NCBI RefSeq assembly: GCF_041734735.1
Contig: NC_134883.1
Span: 14,248,810 to 14,312,809 of the forward strand
DNA from: Babylonia areolata
Taxonomy: Eukaryota > Mollusca > Gastropoda > Neogastropoda > Buccinidae
DNA: 64,000 nt
Reading direction: 5' to 3'
Of the stretch, positions 1 to 28,567 are shown in pieces. The position numbers were made by a program, and so were the translations under genes. The notes beneath the pieces were generated by a model. It worked only from the letters and a program-made list of their open reading frames with translations, ran no database searches and was not told where the DNA came from. Position 1 is the first letter of the stretch, and every line of letters begins with the position of its first letter.

Positions 1-1
1 C

Positions 2-560
2 TATAATGAAAAAGTTGACATTTTGGCTAAAAAAAGGAGCTAGAAGCTCCACGAAGGAGTTAGATTTAAATATTTCGCTTTCACTACAGGAATGTTACAC
101 CATGGTAGAAAAAGTCCAATGGTCAAAATTTAAGTTTGACGAAAAAGACACCGGTAACTCGGAGTTACATAAGAACATAAAGAAAATGTATGGTTTCATG
201 GGAAAACACTACCATAATGATTTTCATAAGAGGCAAATCATTTCTCTAATCTGCAGATGGAAAATGAATTGTTTTAGGACAAAATATGTCAGTAATGTTT
301 CTTGCATCTGTGGTGCTCACATAACAGCTGATCATATACCAACTTGCGATATGTTAAAGTCTCAAATCCCTGAACTGAAATCATCTTTAGTGTTGACGAT
401 CTTCAGCAGTCCATTGCTAATGTATGACTTTTTCAACTCCTTGTTAAATAGTCCAGTTGGTTCGCTGTTATAGTTGTTAGTTTTTCATTAGAAATATGTT
501 ATATTGTTATGTTTTCTTGTTGTTGTTGTTTTTTTGTTTTGTTTTGTTTTTAAACAAAAC
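2..560 (+). mobile_element. 3' end of an RNase H-bearing LINE (non-LTR retrotransposon)
   Basis: The first bases read NEKVDILAKK, the usual end of the RNase H domain in LINE ORF2 proteins. A frameshift in an A-run near base 30 then moves the frame to GARSSTKELD, which stays open to the stop at 471-473. The later part contains a CxCG...H...C cluster (CICGAHITADHIPTC), the zinc-knuckle-like motif found near the C-terminus of I/R1-type LINE proteins. A T- and A-rich 3' tail follows. The upstream part lies outside the window. The clade cannot be fixed from this piece, and the copy looks inactive. Confidence 0.7.
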
Positions 561-573
561 TTAAGTCAATAAT

Positions 574-576
<3 letters not shown>

Positions 577-615
<39 letters not shown>

Positions 616-741
616 TCACTTACTCGTATGCGTACACAGTAACCCCCACCCCCACCCCTCCCCCTCCTCCCACTCGATTTTTTTTCCTTCCCCCGTCTAA
701 TATCACTTACAGTGAAAAGACGTTAAACTAAAGAACGAACC

Positions 742-820
<79 letters not shown>

Positions 821-893
821 ATTATTATCATTATTGTTGTTGATGTTGTTGCTGCTGCTGTCGTCGTCGTCATCATCATCATTATCATCATCA
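577..893. repeat. Microsatellite cluster (AC)n plus trinucleotide runs
   Basis: There are (CA)n runs at about 577-613, 742-772 and 777-814. They are followed by imperfect ATT, GTT, CTG, GTC and ATC triplet runs to about 893. Long open frames across it (poly Cys-Val, Asp, Asn) come from the repeat alone. Confidence 0.9.
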
Positions 894-894
894 G

Positions 895-1235
895 CTAGTC
901 TTGGTGGTCGATCGTTGTCCGGCCGGAGAAGATAACGCAGGCAGTCTGTGTTATCAGCGATGCGAGCGCAAGTGGCTCCGCGGCAGTTCAAGACCTCCAG
1001 TTCAGTCCTGCACACAGGCGCCCGCGGGTGTAACAACGGTAGACTGTTGTCTGGCAAGGGGAGGACGCTGCTGTGTGACGTCTGTTTCTTGCTGCAGCGA
1101 GGCGTTGTCGCCGGTCCTCTTCAAAGTCAGTTATCTGTGTAGCGCCCGCCATAATAATCATATCGTCACGTCAGTCATGACGAAACCGTTTTGTTTGAGA
1201 AGCAAATTATTTAGCAAATTAGCACATCAGTAAGG
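895..1235. other. CpG-dense unique stretch upstream of Rho
   Basis: This stretch is clearly richer in G, C and CpG than the surrounding AT-rich sequence. A 110-codon plus-strand frame crosses it, but its Cys-rich translation matches no family I recognise and it has no clear splice context. It could be an upstream promoter or a 5' noncoding exon of the Rho gene. I do not call it coding. Confidence 0.3.
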
Positions 1236-1329
1236 TGCATTTATAACTCAAGCTCATATATAGATGTCTTCATTTTGTTATCATTTAATCCTCTTCTCAG
1301 GTTCAATCCATCAATAAAATGACAATCTT

Positions 1330-1560
1330 GCCGGGTCGCTAACAGATTACACACCCTGGCACGTGATCTACTTTCGTTTCTTTCCATCATTCTATTGGCC
1401 ACGATATCCCAGAGTCCAACTGTGACGTCAAAATTCCGGCCTCTATTTGTTGGATCCCCCTCTACGGGCTAATGAGGTGTGGTTTGACCGTTGGTACCTA
1501 GCTGCATGTTCATCCAATAATTTTACATGCTTTAGAGGATTTTATAGTCTTGAAGGTAAG
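1330..1560 (+). promoter_or_regulatory. Candidate Rho promoter and first noncoding exon
   Basis: The stretch carries a full CRE, TGACGTCA, at 1423-1430, an inverted CCAAT box (ATTGG) at 1394-1398, an E-box CACGTG near 1361, and a forward CCAAT at 1514-1518. It ends in a consensus splice donor, GAAG|GTAAGT, with the intron starting at 1556. The first coding exon of Rho opens with a splice acceptor at 3278, so at least one upstream noncoding exon is required. This donor is the best one seen. The transcription start is not determined. Confidence 0.35.
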
Positions 1561-1849
1561 TGCGCAAGTGTCCTTTGTTATCACAGAATGATAAAGTGTT
1601 TATAGTTTGTTCAGAATGAAGATTCAGACAACGGAATTTGAGAAAAAGGACTTTGAAGGAACTTGCCAGGAAGTAGCTGTCGATAGACCCAGACACAAGC
1701 GGAATGGGAGTGTTGCAATGAGCTGAACCATTTCGTTTACGATTGTATTTGGTATTTCTGAGCAAATGAGGTTGATTGTCATGTTTCATATAGCCGCGAT
1801 AAGACTGTTGCTCTGATCTGTATATTCATTCTGAATTGATTTTTTTCTC

Positions 1850-2050
1850 AATCCCCGGCTGTCTGCTCGAGCAATAGAGGGCGCCATTTTGGTGACATCA
1901 TCGGGCCGGGTTCCTGGTAGGAAAATCTTCCGATATTTCGTCTGCATCTCCATCCAGTGAGTTTGTCGAACTGAGATCAGAGTTCGTTAGTTATTTGTAT
2001 TCGGCGGTTGTTTTCTTCGACTTTCAGTGTACATTCTCCCTGTCTGTTCT
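1850..2050 (+). promoter_or_regulatory. Second promoter-like block upstream of Rho
   Basis: GCGCCATTTTGG at 1881-1892 contains a YY1-type GCCAT core next to TGACATCA, in a GC-rich patch (TCGGGCCGGG). CCAAT-type boxes (ATTGG) recur near 2335-2350. It may be an alternative Rho start site or part of the same broad promoter. Confidence 0.25.
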
Positions 2051-3228
2051 GCATCATAAAGATTAAAATGCATGCATATATTTATGTATGATTACTTTTG
2101 ACGAGTTCGCGATGTTGATTTTTTAATCGGTGGTAACGGTTGACGTAACAATGAAGAGGACCGACTGCGGGGTCAGATTTATTATCTCGTGTTACTAAGT
2201 ACATGGAGATAGAGAGAAACCTCCCTAAACACGCAGAATGATCAGATCGAATCATTGTCGAAAGTCACATGGTTCAGAATAATTTTGCAAAAGGCTGACA
2301 TTTATGAGCCCCACCCAAAACACTCGGCACATGATTGGTCATTTGATTGGATACATTTCTACATTGTTATGAGTCATAAAACTGTAATTGTACAGACGTT
2401 TGTTTAATTAAACATTTCTTTTATTTACGTCTGCATGCCGATACGTTCCTCTTCTGTACTGAGCACACAAGTGAGAGCTGTTCTTTTATACTAGATTTGA
2501 CCAGAGGCCAAGGCATGCAGCATGCTAAAATTAGCAAGTGGGTGTTATCCAAAAATAGTACAGTGCTGGAGTTTATATTTAGAAAATAAAACATGATATA
2601 AAGGGAATGCTTGCAGTTCCTGTAGAGTTCCTTTTGTTCCACAAGAGGCAACTGTTTTGCCTGGACATTTTTTCGTGCTGTTATCCTGTGTGGTGATAGC
2701 AAAAGAAACTTTCGTGATTCTCCTTACAGACCTTGTTGTGAAATCTGTAAGTAGAAGTAATACACAATTCATTATACAAAAATGTATATATTTAAATAGT
2801 TTATCATTCAGAAGTGATAATTAGCTTTGTGCTTACTTTCTTGGTTTAGTTTACTTTTTTGGTTTGCCTTCATTTCATCCCATTGTTATTTAAAGCAACT
2901 GTTCAGAGGAGAATCATGCAGGCATGTCACTGTATTGTGGAAGTGGGGAATTTACATCGATGATCAGTATGCCTGTGATTTAATAAGTATCCATGTTTCC
3001 TCATTCAGTTCAGTTTTAGTTATACTTTGCATGTGCAACATAAAATACTGGAGTTCTTCCGATCATGTTTCTCTGCAGTCTAATGTCTATGACCAGCCTG
3101 CCTGTTCCATTTAATATTCTAAGGTTCCAATTCTGGTTTGAAAATGAAGTTTCCAATAATGGTGTGAAAATGGGCTAATGTCATTATTCGTACATTTATT
3201 GGTTTTTGTTTTGTTTTTTATTTGGTAA

Positions 3229-19786
<16,558 letters not shown>

Positions 19787-20710
19787 GCAAAGTTTGCATA
19801 AGAACTGGTCCAGTCCGGAGCAAGGGTGACCTAACCATGGAATCCTTTGCCTGAAAGTCCAAGGAAAGTCTGGCCACTGCATCACCCAGTTCTGCAACAC
19901 CAGTTTCCATGAAGCAGCTTGGTCCAAACCCAGCTGTGACTATCAATCTCCATGTAAAAAAAAGTTTTCATTAGGCTTTATATCATTTTTCAACTTGTTT
20001 AATGTTGAACTGTGCTAGGACTGTACTCACCTGCTCATTTGTCATGAATGGTGAATGTTCAGTTGTTGTCAGGTCTGTACTGGTCGTTTGTACGCCTTGG
20101 TATTGCAAATTGTTTGGCAGAGATGTCTTTAAGACCCTTTTGAGTAAGTCATGTATACTGTATGCCCTGTTTCAGTGCCTCGCATCACTGTTACATGTGG
20201 GAATGAGGGAGGGGGCTATGGTGTGATTCATTTAGATTTCCAGCATTGGATGATGTGAATGAAAAGCAGTGAATGAAAGGAATCTTTTCTTGCCTTGTGT
20301 TTGCACGCTTTCTTTACCGTTTTCTCCACTCTGTCATGCCTATTTAGCGTATGTTGTGCAAGGAAATTGTGAAAGGGATTGTTGATCCCAAATGTTAAGA
20401 GAGGAGGTGCTTTTAGACATGGTAATATGTTGATATTCTGAGGAGAAGTTCTCTTTTCACTTCCATGATAATTGTATTCAGAAGTATGCAATACACCTTG
20501 TCCGTCATGTTTGTCCCACTTATATTGACAAGTCTCCTTTTAAGTATATTCTTTTCAGTCAGATTGATCTGATACAGTTCAGTGTGTGTGGATCACACTT
20601 GAAAACATCATCTTTTTTTTTTTCTTTTTTTTTCTTTTTTTTTCCAAAACTGTCATTTGTATGTAAATTGTAATGCCAAGATTATAATAAACAATAGAAG
20701 AGCAAACTTT
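19787..20710 (+). terminator. 3' UTR and poly(A) signal after Rho exon B
   Basis: About 900 bases of noncoding sequence follow the exon B stop. AATAAA at 20686-20691 lies just after a CT-rich tract (about 20610-20645) and is the likely cleavage signal. The 3' UTR shows no obvious similarity to that of exon A, so the duplication, as it survives today, is limited to the coding exon. Confidence 0.55.
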
Positions 20711-21763
20711 GCAGTCACAGTGGCCAAAATGCGATTATTAGTAACAAGTCTTTCATTTCAATGAGTAATCCTTGTCCAGTGAAATAAATTATCAAGGATG
20801 ATGAGCACACAAGAGTCCACAAGGAATACTCAGGTGAATATATGCTGCTTGGGAATGGGGGGGTTCCTATCTGGTCAATAGTATGAGTACAGAACCACAT
20901 AATTTTAACTGCATATGGATTAAATACTTGGTCATAAGGAATTCCCAAAACATAATTATGTTCTCCATGTAAACTATCATTTATTTGAATGAAGTTGGAG
21001 TCATCCACTACCATTCATTGTGCACATTGACGAAGTAATAAGTGAAATACTGTGTAACATGTTTACAGTAATACTTGACTTTGTTTTACTTTGTATGTAA
21101 AATGTTATGAAATAATTTACTTTTAAAAATACTTAACATATTGTATCTTACAGTGGTGAAGAAATATGTTATCCATATGATAAAGCTTTCTACAAGTTCA
21201 GGACAAACAGCTAATATTTAGTAGATCAGCTCTTTGTTCGGTTATTATGTGAAATATATTTTGCATAAAGACTGCAAGTGCCAGTCAGGTAAGGTATCTA
21301 GAAGTCATATAGTTTGGGGTTTTTTTTTCAGAAGAGTTGATTTTAGCTAGTGAACTCTGGTTTTGATTGCATCTTGAGGGAACAAGAAGTTCAGGAAGCA
21401 TGTTATGCATTCAGTGTGAGTGAAGTGAAATTATCTGTCCAGTCATCAGATGGCTAACATCATCATTCCCAGCCCCAGAACTGTGCATGGTATGATCATG
21501 TTCAACCATTCAAGACAAGTGCAACTGCTTCCCCACCCCTTTTTCTCTCACCCGTACACAAAAAGCTAATTCTAGCATCTTGGCTGTACATTTTTCTTTA
21601 TATTCATACCTTTAAAACTTGGAAACAGAAGAATCATGTGGTGTATTCAAGTATATTATTGTATTATAAATTGTTTCATTGTTCATGCCTCTTTCAATCC
21701 AGTTTTGTGGATACAGTTTACCTGGCTCTTAGATGGTGGTGTTTTGCTGAAACTTTGAATTTA

Positions 21764-21797
<34 letters not shown>

Positions 21798-24190
21798 AGC
21801 AAGGTGTCCAGTTGTATATTCTCCTCAGTGTGTAATCTTGTCTGGCTTCACTGCTTGCTCTGTTCTGTTTAGAGCTGTGTAATTTTGGCTGTTTTCTTTC
21901 CCATTCGATAGTAAATAATTTATGACTGCAAGCTTCAGGAGTTTGATTTGAATTATTTGAGAAACATTTGCGTTTGCTTGACCTGATAGAATTCATATGC
22001 ATTCATCATGCTTGAACAAACCTACAAAAATAGTGTGCCATACAAAAATTCACCACCACGTTCCTCCTAAATAGCCCTAAAGAAAAGGGGGCAGGGAGAT
22101 GGTAAAACTCCCCAAATAAAGCATGACAAGTCAACTGTCTTTTCTCAGATAAGGCAGGATGATCATGCTGTCACTCCTCAGCCAGTCTTGTTTAGGTATG
22201 CTTCATCAGCAGCACTCATCTAAGTCACACACAAGTACAGCAACATGAGCAGTCTTTTTGGAATTGAAGGTACATGCTGGCACACATGTTAGTACTCTGA
22301 GCTGTTTTGGTGCTTTTCTCTCATGGCATTAACATGTACTGATATAAACATCAAATATATTCAAGTCATACCTCTGCATTTGTACAGTCAAGAAGAAGCC
22401 GTAATTATCATTTTCAATTGGAAGATAAAATCTGCTTCCTGATACATTTTTCTGCCAAGTTTCTTCAAAACAGTTTCTGGTTCTGTGCATACATAATATT
22501 TTCATGTGAAATTTTGTATATATGTGTGTGTGTGTGTGTGCACAAATTGACATAATTCAGATTTACAACATGACTCATCGAATGTGAATGTAATGCTGTA
22601 TATATCTCTCTCCCACAAATATACACATGCATACCAATGCAGAATCACACATCAGTGTTCACAGATGCACATGAAGACACATGAATTTCTGCTGACATCA
22701 TACCGTCTTTATTTTTAATCCAAGAAGACACACAAGGGTAATCAAAACAATTCAAGGTAAGAGCTAGCTTAACTTGTAAAATAAAAAGCATAAGGATGAA
22801 GGATGGGTATGGAGGTCCCACGTTCACTTCCCCAAAAGGTGAACATTACTTTGGTTTACATATGATGTGTCATGTGGATGCAGAGATTTCAGAGGCCAAG
22901 TGCGGTATGTCCAAATTTGAATCTAAGCTCCTGACTAAGACACCTTTTACAGATGGTATATACAGTTCAAGAAAGGTCATAAAACCACTCTCCCCAGCAT
23001 ATTTCAAGTTTGCATATATTGTAACAAGTCCCAAAGTTTAAAAAATACTTGCACACACAGGCTTGACAATATCTCTAATGGTCACAGAAGCTAATCTTTG
23101 GACTTCTGAGATGGTTAAAAAAAAAAAATATAATAATTTAAGCATTATACACACAGGCTTGACAATGTCTCTTACAGTCACAGCAGCTTATCTTCAGAGA
23201 TGGTTGGGTGCTCAGAAAAAACAATCAGCTTTGTGATGACAGTGTAGGTCAATGGTCATGGACAATGTTTAGAATGACGGGCCATTACTGAAAACATAAA
23301 ATGTCAGAAACAAATATGGGGGCCCATGTGCACCAAAACAGCCACAGAACACTGCATCTTGATGCTGGTGGCTTCACACTTGTCATGAAAAAAATTGTGC
23401 ATTTTCATTTCAACAATCTTAAACACTTCCTCATAACACAATCTTGTCCAAACACCACAGACCACATGATCATGAGCATAGTATGAGACATTCTGGGAAA
23501 AGGTAAGGAATGAGACCACCCTCACATTTTATGTGAAGATCCTATAGTTACATAATGGTGACATACCCTCAATTCCTCCTTTCTACTCCTCATTAAAATA
23601 CGATCTTGGAACTTATACCATTTTGATAAATTTCTCCACCTTCAAACACACTCCTCCCAGCTGTCAACAAATTGCAAAATTAAAATGAAATTTCAGATTT
23701 AATTACACATACTTAACCATGGCCCACTAGTGCAGTTTCAGATTCAAATACTTCTGTGGAATGAACTGATTTCAAAAGTCTGCAAATTTGGGGCATTCCA
23801 TAATAGAATGGAATTGTCAACAGCAGAGACACACCCATATCACAGTCATGACAGACTAATTCACCAGGAACAGTTTTACATCTATCAGTCTCCATCATTT
23901 CTTAATTCCTGTTGAACGTTTTAACCGACAAATCCAGTTCCTCTTTCAATTTTTTTTTTCAAAGCATGCACACACAGAAATATACATGATTATTTTCATG
24001 ATGTTCTAATGATTTTCATGCATGTTTTCACTTCATTCAGAAAGAACCAATGTATGCTCTCAGTGATACACGTGTAAGCGCACACTGAAATGCATATATA
24101 CCTTGGTAAGCATGAACGTGTACACACTACCTTTGTACTGTTATTTTCAGGAATGCTGCAGGCACTTTGCTTGTGATAACCACAAACACA
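20711..24190. other. Spacer downstream of Rho
   Basis: AT-rich noncoding DNA with a T run at about 21768-21794, a (GT)n run near 22520-22540 and a local duplication at 23053-23205. No gene or recognised element was found. The open frames are short and lack splice-site support. Confidence 0.6.
23053..23205. repeat. Direct duplication of about 55 bp
   Basis: ACACACAGGCTTGACAAT followed by a shared ATCTCT/GTCTCT, GTCACAG and GCTTATCTT-like stretch occurs at about 23053-23115 and again at about 23150-23205. The copies are separated by an A-rich spacer. Confidence 0.6.
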
Positions 24191-24239
24191 TTAACTCACA
24201 AACGGGTTGTGTTCTCATTCAAACACAAAAACAGGATTT

Positions 24240-25300
24240 GTTTTATGAAGACATCTTGCTATAGCACATATACTTGAAGCTCTATGTGCTTTACAATGGC
24301 ACTAAAAACATTCACTCAAACATCCTCACACAGACATGTGCATATAATTTGAAACATAGGTAAGAGAGAACAACTGAAAGAGGTCATGTCATTGATTAAA
24401 TCAAGAAAAGTATCAGGAATAAAAACATAAAAACCAAATAATGATAACAAAAATGCAGACAATTGAAATTAAAAGACGCACACAAGCACGTATGCGCATA
24501 CATACGTACATACATACAAAACAACGCGCGCGCACACACTCGTACGCACGCACACACGCATGCACCGACAAACGCATGCATACCCAGACACACTACTCAC
24601 GCAATGGCACCCACATATTAATTAACGCACCTACAGGTACATGCACACACAAACACAGATCAACAATCAAATAATACAAACTATCTATGACATTACATGA
24701 TAAAACAGTTCCCGCTGAGCATTTCCCTGAAGAAACATCGCACATAACACACACAGATGAAAACTAGAAAGATGAAGCAAATGTTCACACACACACACAC
24801 AAATGACAATTGAAACAAACAGACCACAACATAAGAAGAAATATCCATCGAACATTTCTAGTAAAATCACATTTATGAAATTAAACCTGAAAATGTAAAA
24901 ATGTACGCATTGTAAAAACACACACCTCCACCCCGCCCACATACACTAGCACACACACACACACCACATACTCAACAACAACAAAAGCACAACAGATGAA
25001 CAACTGAGTAAACAAACTACAACATTACTCCATAAAACAGTGTTAAGAATCTATCACATACATATCCATACTTTAGAACGCGCACGCACACACACACATA
25101 CCTATTGGCCCACCCGCACACACAAGCCAACGCGCGCAGGCTTACAAACACACGCCACCTCCCCCCCCCACACACACACACACAACACTGTATGTATGAC
25201 TGTCTGAACAGGTGTGTCTTCAGGGTAGTTTTAAACTGTGAGGGGGTTTCAGAGTGAGGAGTTGTGAGTGGAAGCTTGTTCCAAACAGTTGTTCTCATTC
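24240..25300 (-). mobile_element. 3' end of a CR1/L2-like LINE with expanded microsatellites
   Basis: On the minus strand the sequence near 25190-25300 reads VWNKLPLTTP...TLKTHLFRQ, the standard last residues of a CR1/L2-group reverse transcriptase protein. The tail at about 24250-24310 contains GTAAAGCAC and a GCTAT-like stretch, matching the 3' tails of the LINE copies at 34918-34985 and 31380-31450. Between them lie CA-rich runs (24480-24660, 24785-24802, 24950-24965, 25085-25190) that have expanded the 3' untranslated part. Confidence 0.6.
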
Positions 25301-25845
25301 AAACACACGAACAGGTTGTGTTATTCAAAGACACAAACAGGTTTTGTTCTCATTCAAACACAAACAGGTTTGTCCTCATTCAAACAGGTTTTGTTCTCAT
25401 TCAAACACAAACAGGTTTGTCCTCATTCAAACAGGTTTTGTTCTCATTCAACACGCAAACAGGTTTGTCCTCATTCAAACAGGTTTTGTTCTCATTCAAA
25501 CACAAACAGGTTTGTCCTCATTCAAACAGGTTTTGTTCTCATTCAACACGCAAACAGGTTTTGTTCTCATTCAAACACGCAAACAGGTTTTGTTCTCATT
25601 CAAACATACTAACAGGTTTGGTCTCATTCAAACACTCAAACAGGTTTGTTCTCATTCAAACCTCATTCAAACACACAAACAGGTTTTGTTCTCATTCAAA
25701 CACACAAACAGGTTTTGTTTTCATTAAAACACACAAACGTGCAAGGTTTTGTTATTCAAACAGCAAACAGGTTTTGTTCTCATTCAAACACACAAACGAC
25801 TTTGTTATTCAAAGACACAAACAGGTTTGTTCTCATCAGTCTTAA
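25290..25845. repeat. Minisatellite with alternating 20- and 29-bp units
   Basis: The core CAAACAGGTTTTGTTCTCAT is repeated about twenty times. Short units (about 20 bp, TTTGTCCTCATT form) alternate with longer ones (about 29 bp, extended by CAAACACG or CAAACACA). All three plus frames stay open because the array lacks stop codons, giving spurious QTGFVLIQT-, KQVLFSFK- and NRFCSHSN-type peptides. A lone related unit lies near 24200-24240. The array abuts the LINE end and may have grown from sequence at that junction. Confidence 0.9.
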
Positions 25846-26469
25846 TCCCTTGACTGCTTCTGCCAAGTAAACTCACTGAAGGGCCGTCACCTCACTGAGA
25901 TAAGACAAGAGTTTACAGGTCATGATGTTTACCATCATTCTTTCTTTGGATTTCTTCCCCCTCATCATATATCATCATTATCATCATCACTGTTCAGGGA
26001 CAAAAAAAAACCAACTTCACCGAGAACTTTCTCCAAATTGCTATTTTTCATCTCTTTCTAAATAACCTTTACAAATGGGCATGCAGTCTGTGGTGTAAAA
26101 GCAGGGGAGAAAACTGGCAGGGTGGACCAAGTCAGTTGTGGAGTTGGCAAGGTGCCCCAGGTTGCTGCCCAAACACTGGCATGCATTGGTCTGAGGGGTC
26201 AAAATGGAGGCTTCAGCCCTTCAAAGCACAAACTTGTATGAAAGACGGTAGCTCAAAAGCATGCCTGAGATAGGTCAAGAGTGTCAAATGCCAGAGTATG
26301 AATGGCTGACTCTAGTGGGAGCAATAACAATAATTATACAATGGTGCTCAATAAGTATCTGAGTGCAGCTGTTTGAGTACACTGATATATATATAATGAC
26401 TGCACCAGCCATCCTTCCACAGCTTTCATGCATTTTCCCATTCTTTGGAACCACGTGTCCATGGTAACC

Positions 26470-27110
26470 GACCCCAGTTCCCAGTTAATTTAGGTATACC
26501 CAAAATAAAAACCCCAACGAAAGCTCAAGCACTTTCAACACTCTCAGAACTGCCTTCCTGTCTGTTGCCTCTTGACCCAAGAGAACATAAACCAATCTCA
26601 AGGGAACAAATTGGGTGAATATGGGGGACATGTGATCAACTGTTCATTATTTTCTGCCAGAAAGCCAAGAGTTGCCACTGCTGTGTGTGCATGGACATTG
26701 TCATGATACAGCTGTCAATGAATACTTTAGTAGGCAGTGGTGGGCATAGCAATGTAAAGTCTTTCTGTTTGAAAGTGGTATGCTGGCTACATGGCCAAAT
26801 TTTAAAAAGAAAAATGTCACCATTTGTTGGCTGCATTTCTGTATCTTTTAAATTTTACAGGTAGATTCTCACCTGGCAGGGCCCAGACTGCTCACTGTTG
26901 CTTTATTTCAGGATCATTCTGAAATTCCATCTCATACCCAGTCACAATGTCTCAAACATATACTGATCTTCCTCTGTCAGTGTTATGGAGCATGTGTGTA
27001 CTCCAATCAATCCTTACCCCCTTTCATTCATCATTCAAATTGTGCGAGACCTAGCAGGCACAACGGTTTTTAACACCCAAGAACATCATGGAGAAATACA
27101 CTGATACTTC
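26470..27110 (-). mobile_element. Decayed mariner (Tc1/mariner) transposase
   Basis: Read on the minus strand, about 26905-26955 gives IVTGYEMEFQNDPEIKQQ, matching the mariner block VTGDETW...YDPETKQQS. Then 26680-26710 gives YHDNVHAHTA, matching HDNAxxHTA. Next comes FLAENNEQLITCPPYSPNLF, matching the PPYSPDLAPCD block. The first catalytic Asp (TGDE) has become Tyr, and several stops interrupt the frame. Order and spacing fit the catalytic half of a mariner transposase. No terminal inverted repeats were identified. Confidence 0.75.
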
Positions 27111-27339
27111 ACAATGAAATGTTCAGTGTATTCTCTTTTTCATTGCAGGTAATTCTTGGAATCTTCTCAGTGACCTGGGACACCACTGGAGTAACAACGG
27201 TAACTGGACGTCATAAAAGTCTTCATCTTCAGACATTAATCTCCCAAATTTCAATTCTCTGAATCCACTGAAAACTGTCATTTTCCGCAGAGATAGCTTG
27301 TCAAAGCAATGTGACAAACTTCAAAAGCTTTCACTAAAT

Positions 27340-27412
27340 CCAGATGTGGTGTAGCGTATATGGATTTGTCCGAACGCAGTGACGCCTCCTTGAGCTACTG
27401 AAACTGAAACTC
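27340..27412 (+). mobile_element. SINE 3' end fragment
   Basis: TATATGGATTTGTCCGAACG, then CAGTGACGCCTCCTTGAG and ACTGAAACTGAAACT, form a conserved block. It recurs in inverted orientation at 29465-29545, where it reads through into a longer repeat. I recognise this block as a common interspersed-repeat end in gastropod DNA. Family assignment rests on memory. Confidence 0.5.
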
Positions 27413-27723
27413 ACTAAATCAATGATTTTTCCTGGCAGAAGTCACAACAGATCATAACACGCTAATCAAACTGTGAAAGGGACATGTTTCCTGAAGGGGA
27501 GCCATCACTGTTACCCACCATTTTGCCTTCCTGGAAAGAATAGGTTTTCGAGAATGGAATGATATTTGTCATAGCTTTTATATTACTGGTCTACTGCGCA
27601 ACATAAATTAGGATTTTGTTGTTCCTGTAGTTTTCCTCTGTTCAAATACTTACTGAGCACCCCTTGTACCATATAATGTATACCTTCATTCTATGTACCT
27701 ATGCCAATATAGGATCAAATTAA

Positions 27724-28030
27724 TGGTCGGTGGTTGAATGATTAAAGCGTTGGATTCTTCTCCGAGTTTCCTGACTTCAATCCCTGGTGCACCTAATGGG
27801 TTAAAGGTGAACATTTTTCCAATCCGTGGTCAATGTATGTGCCTGAACCCCCTTAGTGTGTATAACTTATAAGCACGCAGAAGATCAAATACACATGTTA
27901 AAGATAATGTGATCCGCATCAATGTTTGGTGGGTTATAGAAACAAGAATAAATCCAGCATGTACACCCCCAAAAATGCAGTAATGTTGACTCCATGTTTA
28001 AGCGCCTAGACCTTAATCTCTCATAGTATC
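27724..28030 (+). mobile_element. tRNA-derived SINE, plus orientation
   Basis: The head (27724-27790) resembles a tRNA gene. It has an A-box-like TGAATGATTAAAGCGTTGG and a B-box-like region ending TTCAATCCC. The body contains GCAGAAGATCAAATACACATG and a GTGGGTTATAGAAACAAGA stretch, which recur in the inverted copy at 29860-30365. It is a Pol III-type SINE copy, not a functional tRNA. Confidence 0.65.
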
Positions 28031-28567
28031 AATATAGTATCATCATATCAAAATAAATGTTATCATTGCATGCTGTGTTAACAACTTTTCTAACATAATC
28101 AGACATGTCAAAGTTACACACACGCAGGCAGAACATTAAAGCATGAATTCATATCAATTTAAGTTGCAAAATGCCATTTCATAATTAAAAAACAAAACAA
28201 AACAAAAACGGATGTGCAATCAAAAATTCATGCTTATGGAGTCTTACTTTCAGACAATTCACTCTGTTGGGCTGACCCCCAAAATGACTGTGTGGCTGCG
28301 GTGACAGAAAGTCGGTCCGAGATCCAGTTCAAGTATGTACCGCACACTAACACACATGCCTGTAACAGCATCTTGTGGCAGCCCCTAAATGCCTCCCCTT
28401 TCTGATAGGTAACTCAAAATAGTTCCATGACATAGAATACACTGCGCTGTCTCAGAGTATTAAACATATGTGGTGCCATGCAGCTGATTAATACCCAATA
28501 CATTGATGTGTGCTTGTCTGTTCAAACCAACAAAAAAGACATAACAAAAACATCAACACTAATTTTC

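Noticed and set aside
901-1233. 110-codon Cys-rich frame in the CpG-dense stretch
   Set aside because: No family match, no start context or splice support, and CpG-rich DNA often keeps frames open by chance. Kept only as a possible promoter or 5' exon.
25254-25845. Plus-strand frames of 114-193 codons with repeated QTGFVLIQT-type peptides
   Set aside because: All three frames are open across the same minisatellite, which is the signature of a stop-free repeat and not of a repeat protein.
27724-27790. tRNA gene
   Set aside because: A- and B-box-like motifs are present, but it continues into a repeated body seen in other copies, so it is a SINE head.
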